This document shows, piece after piece, positions 1-6,382 of a DNA stretch of 6,563 bases. The translations under genes were made by a program, and so were the position numbers. This DNA is from Spirosoma fluviale (lineage in GTDB: Bacteria; Bacteroidota; Bacteroidia; Cytophagales; Spirosomataceae). The stretch lies in the NCBI GenBank assembly GCA_945860325.1, contig CAMARL010000109.1, positions 1 through 6,563 on the forward strand, written 5' to 3'. The notes under the pieces are model-generated. The model saw only the letters and a program-made list of their open reading frames with translations. It did no database searches and was not told the origin of the DNA. Position 1 is the stretch's first letter. Each line of letters begins with the position of its first letter.

Positions 1-1399
1 GTACCGCATTTGAATCTTTGACGAACTTAAATAATTGTTGGTAAAACAAATCTAAATCTTTTTCTTGGCTGGTCAATAATTCGTGATTAAATGCCCCATT
101 GTTCAACCACCTTTGATGCGAATCGACACGCCAAAAATCAAACATGGTCGTTCGATCATCCGCTTCATTAAATCCTTCAATTTCATTCGCTTTTTCGCCA
201 AATTCCTGTCCAAAATAGATCATAAAAGGCCCTCCATGTAATGTAGCTGTAATCAACATGGCTGGAATTGTGGACCAAATATTATCCGCAGCAAAACATG
301 AAGAGTTGATTCTTGTTTCATCATGATTCTCTAAAAATCTTAACATTTTATTAGAAAATTCACCGGATTCCTGCTGCCAAACTTGAGTGATTAAACTTGT
401 ATGCGCTAAACTATTTTGTTCCATTAAACTCCTTAATGAATCATACAAACCCACCTTATCATAAAGATAATCAAAGTGTCCCTTGTAGATGTAATCAGCA
501 TATAAACATGGCTGATAGATTTCTGCAATAAAAATTACATCGGGGTTAATCTTTTTAATTTTTGGAATAACAAAAGCCCAAAATTCAACGGGAACCATTT
601 CAGCCATATCGCAACGAAAACCATCCACTCCAAAATTAGTCCAATAGGTTAAAACCTCGAGCATTTTATGCCAAGTATCTGGAATAGGATCAAAATGAAT
701 ATGCCCGTTATTAGGGTAATCAATTCCGTAATTTAATTTAACGGTTTCAAACCAATCGTGAATGGTTGGTTGAGAAGAAAACACATTATTCCCACTTGCT
801 TTAGCGGGTATCTCAACATAAGCCTTAGTATTTACATCAATTTCAGCGTGATAGGGTACAGTAAATTGAGTTCCAGGTAAATAATAAAAATTATTTTGGG
901 GAGAAAATTCAACATCATTTCGATCATCAACACCAAAATCAGTAATACCTTCAGGTTTTTTATCGGATTGGTAGTTTCTGGCTAAATGATTAGGTACAAA
1001 ATCCAGTATAATTTTTAATTTATTTTCATGAATCCTTTCAACCATTAAATTAAATTCATCTAATCGATTTTCAGGTTTATTGGCCAAAAATGGATTTACA
1101 TCATAATAATCTTTGATGGCAAAAGGTGATCCACAACTTCCTTTCACGATGGAAGAATGATCTAAAGAACAACCAAATTTCGAATAATCTTCTTTCGTAG
1201 CATGCTCGATGATTCCAGTTGTATATAAATGAGTAAAACCTTTATCGTGCAATACTTTTAAAGCCTTGTTAGAAACATCATTAAATTTAGTTGTACCATT
1301 CGTGATTGAATTTCCATTCTTTTGAGGATTTGTTGTTGTATTTCCCCAAAGATGAAACATCATCTGATAAATGATCAACTTATGTGTTTCGTTCGACAT
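1..1399 (-). CDS. Alpha-amylase family glycoside hydrolase (GH13), 3' end cut by window edge
   Basis: This frame is open from an ATG at 1399 to the left edge, giving 466 codons with no stop; the C-terminus is missing. The product should hydrolyse or rearrange alpha-glucosidic bonds in starch, glycogen or maltodextrins. All four classical GH13 blocks of the (beta/alpha)8 barrel are visible: DFVPNH at 133-138; GFRCDMAE with invariant Arg262 and the nucleophile Asp264; AEIY with the acid/base Glu293; and ENHDE with His359 and transition-state Asp360. The catalytic machinery is therefore intact. About 125 residues separate blocks I and II, so domain B is long, and the whole resembles a known Bacteroidota amylase group. 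The C-terminal beta domain would lie beyond the edge. No signal peptide follows the start (MSNETHKLIIYQ), so a cytoplasmic enzyme acting on glycogen or imported oligosaccharides is likely. The exact substrate cannot be read from the sequence. It lies 79 nt downstream of the desaturase on the same strand, with no obvious terminator between them. Confidence 0.93.
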   Translation of the reverse strand, partial: MSNETHKLIIYQMMFHLWGNTTTNPQKNGNSITNGTTKFNDVSNKALKVLHDKGFTHLYTTGIIEHATKEDYSKFGCSLDHSSIVKGSCGSPFAIKDYYDVNPFLANKPENRLDEFNLMVERIHENKLKIILDFVPNHLARNYQSDKKPEGITDFGVDDRNDVEFSPQNNFYYLPGTQFTVPYHAEIDVNTKAYVEIPAKASGNNVFSSQPTIHDWFETVKLNYGIDYPNNGHIHFDPIPDTWHKMLEVLTYWTNFGVDGFRCDMAEMVPVEFWAFVIPKIKKINPDVIFIAEIYQPCLYADYIYKGHFDYLYDKVGLYDSLRSLMEQNSLAHTSLITQVWQQESGEFSNKMLRFLENHDETRINSSCFAADNIWSTIPAMLITATLHGGPFMIYFGQEFGEKANEIEGFNEADDRTTMFDFWRVDSHQRWLNNGAFNHELLTSQEKDLDLFYQQLFKFVKDSNAV

Positions 1400-1478
1400 C
1401 TCTTAAACAAAAGGCTTTAGATATTCTAGAAAGATTTAAATATTTTAAGCGATGTAAACCAAGAAATTAACAAGGCAA

Positions 1479-2477
1479 TTATTTTATTAAATCGACATCA
1501 GGAGTTGATTGATCCATTAAAGAAACTCCGCCTCGATCCTTTCTAGCAATTCGTGAATAAAGACCTATTTCTTGACTAAAAATAAAAGTAAAAAATAATT
1601 TCACGAATGAGGTATGATAATGTAGATTATTATAAAACTCAGGAGCGATATTCTTTAATTTTGGTAAGTTATTCCACGGAATAGAAGGCATATCATGATG
1701 CTCATTGTGGAATCCAACATTCATATTAATTGAATTTAGGCCACCATAATAACTAAAAGTCTCTTGTTTTTTATCTAAAACTAAAAAATGCTCTTGTATC
1801 CACCTGGCACCAAGCGGATGTAGTCCTACAGAAAACAAAAAGCTAAATCCTAGGTAAGCTAATGCTGACCAACCCCAAAAATAAACGATGGCTACATCAA
1901 ATATTAATTGGACCACAATGTTCATAATGACATACCGATCTATAATCGCTAATTCAATGCATCTTATGGTTCTAATACCTTGAAAAAATGGAAACAATAA
2001 TAACCAAATCATTTTTCCAATAAAAAAATTATTAATCAATTTGGCTTCCCAATAATCAGGTAAATCTGCATCTAATTCATGTACACCTTGAAAAGCATGA
2101 TGTTTTAAATGAAAGTTTTTGAATGAAATGGCTGTTGGCGCCAAAGAAGGAAGATTTGCAATAATTCCAGCAAAAACATTCCATGATTTATTCTTATAAA
2201 TTAAGTTGTGCGCCGATTCATGAATACAAACAAATAAAGTATGCACTGGAAAAGCACCTATAAACCAGGCTGCACCTAAGATGACCCACCAAGAATAATC
2301 TTTTATAAAATAAGCAATCACAATTTGCAAAAAGACGCATGTCAAAATCCAATACATCGTATTTGGATTCTTACCAATCAGTTTTTTTACTTCAGGGTGT
2401 TTTTTAATTATTTCCCGAGTCCTACTGCGATGTGGTTCAGACTCTTTAACCCAAATGAAATCATTTAATTCTTCCAT
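1479..2477 (-). CDS. Sphingolipid delta-4 desaturase-like (DES/DEGS family) membrane fatty acid desaturase
   Basis: The 332-residue integral membrane di-iron desaturase most resembles dihydroceramide delta-4 desaturases, which in eukaryotes put a trans double bond into the sphingoid base of dihydroceramide. Seen: an N-terminal block at residues 6-40 (DFIWVKESEPH, then RTREI, HPEVKKL and NP) matching the short N-terminal domain typical of that family; histidine boxes HESAH (86-90), HLKHH (123-127) and HNEHH (257-261); and the family-like stretches NLPSLAPTAISFK, VGLHP, ETFSYYGGLN and PEFYNNL. Hydrophobic segments lie near 42-58, 63-84, 151-166, 183-201 and 203-219. Length matches eukaryotic DES proteins (about 320-330). 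The eukaryotic N-myristoylation glycine is absent (MEEL). No sphingolipid synthesis gene is visible nearby, so the substrate is inferred; an ordinary acyl desaturase or a C4-hydroxylase activity is the alternative. The ATG at 2477 is chosen because the family block begins six residues in. It is divergent from dnaK. Confidence 0.88.
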   Translation of the reverse strand: MEELNDFIWVKESEPHRSRTREIIKKHPEVKKLIGKNPNTMYWILTCVFLQIVIAYFIKDYSWWVILGAAWFIGAFPVHTLFVCIHESAHNLIYKNKSWNVFAGIIANLPSLAPTAISFKNFHLKHHAFQGVHELDADLPDYWEAKLINNFFIGKMIWLLLFPFFQGIRTIRCIELAIIDRYVIMNIVVQLIFDVAIVYFWGWSALAYLGFSFLFSVGLHPLGARWIQEHFLVLDKKQETFSYYGGLNSINMNVGFHNEHHDMPSIPWNNLPKLKNIAPEFYNNLHYHTSFVKLFFTFIFSQEIGLYSRIARKDRGGVSLMDQSTPDVDLIK

Positions 2478-2496
2478 AATAATTTAAAAAATAATA

Positions 2497-2504
2497 CAAA
2501 TATA
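2497..2504 (-). promoter_or_regulatory. Candidate -7 element (TATATTTG) of the desaturase promoter
   Basis: On the minus strand this octamer matches the Bacteroidota housekeeping sigma -7 consensus TAnnTTTG exactly. It lies 19 bases upstream of the desaturase ATG, implying a very short A/T-rich leader without a Shine-Dalgarno sequence. No clear TTG/TTTG -33 element is found at the expected distance upstream, and the surroundings are so A/T-rich that a chance match is possible. Confidence 0.45.
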
Positions 2505-2509
2505 ATAAT

Positions 2510-2524
2510 AGAAATATACTTTCT
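2510..2524. promoter_or_regulatory. Short inverted repeat AGAAA-N5-TTTCT, possible operator
   Basis: Perfect 5-bp arms (AGAAA at 2510-2514 and TTTCT at 2520-2524) flank TATAC. The site sits just upstream of the candidate desaturase -7 element, where a regulator could block or recruit polymerase. The arms are short and A/T-rich, so this is only a weak candidate. Confidence 0.2.
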
Positions 2525-2545
2525 GCTCTATATTCTTAAAGTATG

Positions 2546-2558
2546 TGACAATATGTCA
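2546..2558. promoter_or_regulatory. Inverted repeat TGACA-ATA-TGTCA upstream of dnaK
   Basis: A perfect 5-bp inverted repeat with a 3-bp centre, about 70 bp upstream of the dnaK ATG and about 25 bp upstream of the likely promoter core. The shape and position fit a dimeric regulator site. It is not a CIRCE element (TTAGCACTC-N9-GAGTGCTAA). Control of dnaK is more likely than of the desaturase by position, but the region is shared between the two divergent genes. Confidence 0.45.
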
Positions 2559-2581
2559 TAAATAGATATGCAATGATTTTA

Positions 2582-2596
2582 TGGCATTATCCTTGT
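2582..2596 (+). promoter_or_regulatory. Candidate dnaK promoter core, sigma-54-like (TGGCAT-N5-TTGT) or -7-like (TATCCTTG)
   Basis: TGGCAT (2582-2587), five bases, then TTGT (2593-2596) has the exact -24/-12 spacing of sigma-54 promoters (TGGCAC-N5-TTGC), with one mismatch in each half. The overlapping octamer TATCCTTG (2588-2595) is one mismatch from the Bacteroidota housekeeping -7 element TAnnTTTG. Either reading places transcription start near 2600-2608, about 20-28 nt before the ATG. Which sigma factor applies cannot be decided from this sequence. Confidence 0.45.
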
Positions 2597-2627
2597 AGAA
2601 TGTGGGCGAAATTAAATAAAATTAATC

Positions 2628-4514
2628 ATGGGAAAAATTATTGGAATTGATTTAGGTACCACCAACTCATGTGTGGCGGTTATGGAAGGTAGCGAGGCTG
2701 TTGTGATTGCAAATTCGGAAGGACGAAGAACTACACCTTCAATCGTTGCATTTTTGGATAATGGTGAACGCAAAGTAGGGGATCCTGCTAAACGTCAAGC
2801 GATTACAAATCCACAAAATACTATATCGTCAGTAAAAAGATTTATGGGGAAAAAATACTCAGAAGTTAGTTCCGAGTTGAAGACCATTTCATATACTGTA
2901 GACCAGGGAAATAATGATACGCCACGAGTAAGAATTGGTGATCGACTTTATACTCCTCAAGAAATATCAGCACAGATTTTGACTAAAATGAAGCAAACAG
3001 CTGAAGATTATTTAGGCCAAACTGTGACAGAAGCTGTTATCACGGTCCCTGCATATTTTAATGATGCTGAACGTCAAGCTACGAAAGAGGCAGGTCAAAT
3101 TGCTGGACTTGAAGTAAAGAGAATTATAAATGAGCCTACAGCTGCTGCATTAGCATATGGTGTGGATAAAAAAGGGCAGGATATGAAAATAGCTGTCTTT
3201 GATTTAGGTGGAGGTACTTTTGACGTGTCTATTTTAGAATTAGGAGATGGAGTATTTGAAGTGAAATCAACTGATGGTGATACCCACCTTGGTGGAGATG
3301 ATTTTGATCAAGTCATTATAAACTGGCTTGCTGAAGAATTTATTTCAGATGAAAATATAGATCTACGTAAAGATCCAATGGCGCTCCAGCGGTTAAAAGA
3401 AGCCGCTGAAAAGGCAAAAATTGAATTGAGTTCTAGTGCAACAACAGAAATCAATTTACCTTATATTATGCCTGTAGATGGCATTCCTAAACATTTAGTT
3501 CGTTCATTAACAAGAGCTAAATTTGAACAATTGGCAGACAGTTTAATTCGCCGTACGTTAGAACCTTGTAAGCGTGCGATGAAAAACGCATCTTATTCGA
3601 ATGCGGATATAGACGAAGTTATTTTAGTTGGAGGTTCAACGCGTATCCCTAGAATTCAAGAAGAAGTAGAAAAATTCTTTGGTAAAAAGCCTTCAAAAGG
3701 AGTTAATCCAGATGAGGTAGTGGCTATAGGTGCAGCTATTCAAGGTGGTGTTTTAACTGGCGAAGTAAAAGATGTACTATTACTGGATGTAACACCTTTA
3801 TCATTAGGTATTGAAACCATGGGAGGTGTATTCACTAAATTAATCGAATCAAACACAACTATACCGACAAAAAAATCTGAAACTTTTTCCACTGCAGCTG
3901 ATAATCAACCCTCTGTAGAATTAAATGTATTGCAAGGAGAAAGACCTATGGCTAAAGATAACCGTTCTTTAGGTCGTTTCCATTTAGATGGATTACCTCC
4001 AGCAGCTAGGGGAATTCCTCAAATCGAGGTAACCTTTGATATTGACGCAAATGGAATATTACAAGTTTCAGCAAAAGATAAAGGTACCGGGAAAGAGCAA
4101 AAAATTAGAATTGAAGCTTCTAGTGGTTTGACAGACGAGGAAATTGAGAAAATGAGAAATGAGGCAAAAGCAAATGAGGCAACAGACAAGATCGAAAAGG
4201 ATCGCGTTGAGAAAGTCAACCAAGCAGATGCTTTAATTTTTCAGTCTGAAAAACAATTGAAAGAATATGGTGAAAAGTTGTCTGAAGGCAATAAATCAGC
4301 CATAGAAGGAGCTTTATCTGAATTGAAAATAGCTCATGCATCTCAAGACTTAACTTCCATTGACTCAGGTATTGAAAAGTTAAATACAGCTTGGACTTCC
4401 GCATCACAAGAAATGTATGCTAATACGCAAGAGGGTGGCGACCAACCGTCGCAAAATGCAGAAACACCAGCAGATGATTCAGCTGAAGATGTGGCTTTTG
4501 AAGAAGTGAAATAA
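2628..4514 (+). CDS. dnaK: Molecular chaperone DnaK (Hsp70)
   Basis: Complete 628-residue Hsp70, close to the usual 630-640. It is the cytoplasmic ATP-driven chaperone that binds exposed hydrophobic segments of unfolded proteins together with DnaJ and GrpE. The ATPase domain (about 1-380) shows phosphate loop 1 IGIDLGTTNSC (5-15), Lys70 in NPQNTISSVKRF, the connect motif NEPTAAALAYGVDKK (168-182), phosphate loop 2 FDLGGGTFDVS (191-201) with Thr197, and the adenosine motif VILVGGSTRIP (331-341). The interdomain linker DVLLLDVTPLSLG begins at 382. The beta substrate-binding domain and helical lid follow, then a Gln/Asp-rich tail ending FEEVK, close to the E. coli FEEV motif. The start is fixed by MGKIIGIDLG. 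No dnaJ or grpE is adjacent. The leader is A/T-rich without a Shine-Dalgarno sequence. The gene is apparently monocistronic, ending at a strong terminator. Confidence 0.99.
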   Translation: MGKIIGIDLGTTNSCVAVMEGSEAVVIANSEGRRTTPSIVAFLDNGERKVGDPAKRQAITNPQNTISSVKRFMGKKYSEVSSELKTISYTVDQGNNDTPRVRIGDRLYTPQEISAQILTKMKQTAEDYLGQTVTEAVITVPAYFNDAERQATKEAGQIAGLEVKRIINEPTAAALAYGVDKKGQDMKIAVFDLGGGTFDVSILELGDGVFEVKSTDGDTHLGGDDFDQVIINWLAEEFISDENIDLRKDPMALQRLKEAAEKAKIELSSSATTEINLPYIMPVDGIPKHLVRSLTRAKFEQLADSLIRRTLEPCKRAMKNASYSNADIDEVILVGGSTRIPRIQEEVEKFFGKKPSKGVNPDEVVAIGAAIQGGVLTGEVKDVLLLDVTPLSLGIETMGGVFTKLIESNTTIPTKKSETFSTAADNQPSVELNVLQGERPMAKDNRSLGRFHLDGLPPAARGIPQIEVTFDIDANGILQVSAKDKGTGKEQKIRIEASSGLTDEEIEKMRNEAKANEATDKIEKDRVEKVNQADALIFQSEKQLKEYGEKLSEGNKSAIEGALSELKIAHASQDLTSIDSGIEKLNTAWTSASQEMYANTQEGGDQPSQNAETPADDSAEDVAFEEVK

Positions 4515-4531
4515 ATGATTTAAATAATTTC

Positions 4532-4568
4532 AATAGGTTCCTTTGCATAAAAGGAACCTATTTTTTTT
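4532..4568 (+). terminator. Rho-independent terminator of dnaK
   Basis: A perfect 13-bp stem (AATAGGTTCCTTT at 4532-4544 with AAAGGAACCTATT at 4550-4562) closes on a 5-nt loop, GCATA. The run of eight T at 4561-4568 overlaps the last two stem bases. It begins 17 nt after the dnaK stop. Read on the minus strand the same hairpin lies 4 nt past the stop of the converging DUF3050 gene, but there it is followed by TTGAAATTATTT rather than a T run, so it should terminate that operon less efficiently. Confidence 0.92.
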
Positions 4569-5331
4569 AACCTTTTGCCGCCACAATTCCATCCCAAAGT
4601 TTTATTCTTGCTTGTAAGGAATTAACAGCTGCCTGAGTAGCACGTTTCCAGGCTTTAGGATCATCCTGACATAATTGAGAAACCATGGAGATAGCTAATT
4701 GAGAATGATGACCTCCATCCACTTCGATATGCCTTTCTAAATAATAAGTTAAAGTTTTTACCTTATCAGGAGATTGTATTCTTAATTGATCTAAAATTAA
4801 CTGAAACATTTCAGGTATTAAATCCTCTCTTCCAAAAGTAAAAATAGCCGCTATCTCTTCAATTTCTCCATTTAAAATGCTTGAGAATGTAAACGTTAAA
4901 AAATCAGTAATACTTGTTGGTAAATTAAAAGAAGGAAGCGCAATGAGAAACTCTTCAACTGATTTGAACTGTTTAAAAGCTGATAGAGCAGGAGGGGGCA
5001 TAATAGCTAGTTCATCCATAGCTCTCAAATATAAATCAAAATGACAGATGTAACCACCATTAGGATCTATATCAGACTCTTCTCCGAGAACAATTTCATT
5101 GATTAAAAACCTAGTTTCCCCCGAACCCTTTGGAAACCATAAAGCATCCACGGAGGTTAACTCTACTTGTAACTTTTTGACTAAAGACATAAAATCCCAA
5201 ACTGCAAATACATGATTCTGCATAAATAAGGATAAATGCTCATGAGATATAATGTAGGAATTAATGGGATGGTTCCTTAAAATCTTTTTGAAAGGTTCTA
5301 TACTTTTTTGTAATTCTATTAAATGCGACAT
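4567..5331 (-). CDS. DUF3050 family protein, function unknown, probably heme-oxygenase-like fold
   Basis: The 254-residue protein is soluble by inspection (no signal peptide or membrane segment) and probably all-helical. Its signature matches the DUF3050 family as I recall it: HVFAVWDFMSLVKKLQ (40-55), RFLINEIVLGEESD (74-87), HFDLYLRAM (97-105) and YYLERHIEVDGGHHSQLA (197-213). No function is established for the family. The spaced acidic and His residues (Glu79, Glu84/85, Asp87, His97, Glu169, Glu174, Glu199, His201, Glu203, Asp205, His208, His209) are consistent with a metal site inside a helical bundle, as in heme-oxygenase-like di-iron oxidases; this is inference. The ATG at 5331 lies 1 nt after the stop of the XdhC-family gene, so the two are almost certainly co-transcribed and probably translationally coupled. 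That ties it loosely to cofactor maturation, though it could be a passenger. Confidence 0.85.
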   Translation of the reverse strand: MSHLIELQKSIEPFKKILRNHPINSYIISHEHLSLFMQNHVFAVWDFMSLVKKLQVELTSVDALWFPKGSGETRFLINEIVLGEESDIDPNGGYICHFDLYLRAMDELAIMPPPALSAFKQFKSVEEFLIALPSFNLPTSITDFLTFTFSSILNGEIEEIAAIFTFGREDLIPEMFQLILDQLRIQSPDKVKTLTYYLERHIEVDGGHHSQLAISMVSQLCQDDPKAWKRATQAAVNSLQARIKLWDGIVAAKG

Positions 5332-5332
5332 G

Positions 5333-6382
5333 TTACTTAGTATGAATGGATTTTATTCTATTTTTTAATGAACTTCCGTCTCTGGAGCTATTAAAAGCAA
5401 TAATTTCAGAAACAATGGATAGTGCAATTTCATTAGGACCTTCTGCTCCGATATCTAAACCAATAGGACCAAAAAAGGAATTGTCACCTTTATTAACAGA
5501 CAATAATTCTAATTGTTTTATGATTTTCTGCATTCTTTTTAGTGGGCCTAAAATACCAATGTATCCCTTGAAATTGATGGAGATTAAATGTGTTAATATT
5601 GCCACATCTCGATCAAAGTCATGGGTCATTAAGACAATCGCATCATTATTTTTAATGGTACATGCATCATCCCAATGGAAATATGATTGAACCTTATTCT
5701 TTAGTAAAAAGCTCATTTTTAATGGATTACCGATCCAACAAACATCCCAAGAAAGGAAATCACAAAGTTCAATTAGGCTTGACGAATCAAATAAATTCCC
5801 ATAAAGCACAATTCTAGGTATTGCCGGAAAATATTCGACAAATAATAGCTCGTTTTCTAATACAATAATTTTTGATTGGTGTTGAATTAGTACCTCGTCT
5901 GCATCTTCTTTTGACAAAATAGAAACAAACGGTTTGGTGGTATTAATATGAACAAAAGTTGAATGAGTAGAATTGAAATGGAAGGAATGTTCTAAAATTG
6001 TTGGTTCAGAACTTTGAAGATGAGTAGTAAGTAATTCAAATAAACATTTTGCATATTCTAAATCAGGACAAATTAAAATCTCAATAAGGCCATTGCAACC
6101 TAATCCTATTCCTAATTCAAACGGATCATCTTCTCGAGTATCATATTTGACTAATTTATTTTGATTACTAAGCATAGACATTTGAGCCTTTTTTAACATA
6201 TCACCTTCAAGGCACCCGCCACTGATTCCGCCGTGCCAATCACCGTTTTCATTAATTAACATCCTTGCACCAGGCCGCCTGTAAGCTGAACCATCTACAT
6301 TGACAACGGTTGCAATGGCAAATTTGACCCCAGACTGAATATACAATGAAAGTTGGCCTACAAATAATTTTATCTCTTTCAC
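5333..6382 (-). CDS. XdhC/CoxI family protein, probable molybdenum cofactor chaperone
   Basis: The 349-residue two-domain protein belongs to the XdhC/CoxI family. XdhC binds molybdenum cofactor, protects it during sulfuration and helps insert it into xanthine-dehydrogenase-type enzymes. The N-terminal domain carries GSAYRRPGARMLI (31-43), GGISGGCLEGD with Cys57 (51-61) and GLGCNGLIEIL with Cys96 (93-103). A poorly conserved middle (about 107-185) follows. The C-terminal Rossmann-like domain (about 189-331) has LMTHDFDRD (251-259), GYIGILGP (273-280) and GPIGLDIGAEGPNEIALSI (305-323). The glycine-rich loop is atypical, reading YGNLFDSS where relatives usually have a GAG/GxG pattern. Translation starts at GTG (6382), overlapping the upstream desulfurase stop by 4 nt (GTGA), which supports coupled translation. 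No molybdoenzyme subunit is visible in the window. Length is normal for two-domain members. Confidence 0.92.
   Translation of the reverse strand: MKEIKLFVGQLSLYIQSGVKFAIATVVNVDGSAYRRPGARMLINENGDWHGGISGGCLEGDMLKKAQMSMLSNQNKLVKYDTREDDPFELGIGLGCNGLIEILICPDLEYAKCLFELLTTHLQSSEPTILEHSFHFNSTHSTFVHINTTKPFVSILSKEDADEVLIQHQSKIIVLENELLFVEYFPAIPRIVLYGNLFDSSSLIELCDFLSWDVCWIGNPLKMSFLLKNKVQSYFHWDDACTIKNNDAIVLMTHDFDRDVAILTHLISINFKGYIGILGPLKRMQKIIKQLELLSVNKGDNSFFGPIGLDIGAEGPNEIALSIVSEIIAFNSSRDGSSLKNRIKSIHTK

Noticed and set aside
1..1399. Amylase gene suspected to be a broken pseudogene because no complete open frame is present
   Set aside because: The frame runs without interruption to the window edge with all catalytic residues intact, so the missing end is a window boundary effect, not a lesion.
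1400..1478. Possible terminator or separate promoter between the desaturase and amylase genes
   Set aside because: The 79-bp gap is A/T-rich with a small TTCTAGAA palindrome, but I found no stable hairpin with a T run and no TAnnTTTG element, so no feature can be supported.
2478..2627. CIRCE operator or sigma-32-type promoter for dnaK
   Set aside because: No TTAGCACTC-N9-GAGTGCTAA match and no CTTGAAA/CCCCAT-like pair could be found upstream of dnaK.
4019..4219. 66-codon open frame on the minus strand inside dnaK
   Set aside because: It is antisense to the highly conserved dnaK coding sequence, its Ser/Phe-rich translation is typical of a shadow frame, and it has no recognisable domain.
4216..4407. 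63-codon open frame on the minus strand inside dnaK
   Set aside because: It is antisense to the DnaK lid region, has low-information composition and no promoter or family resemblance.
5346..5690. 114-codon plus-strand open frame opposite the XdhC-family gene
   Set aside because: It lies wholly antisense to the conserved C-terminal domain of a well-supported gene and shows no family motif, so it is a shadow frame.
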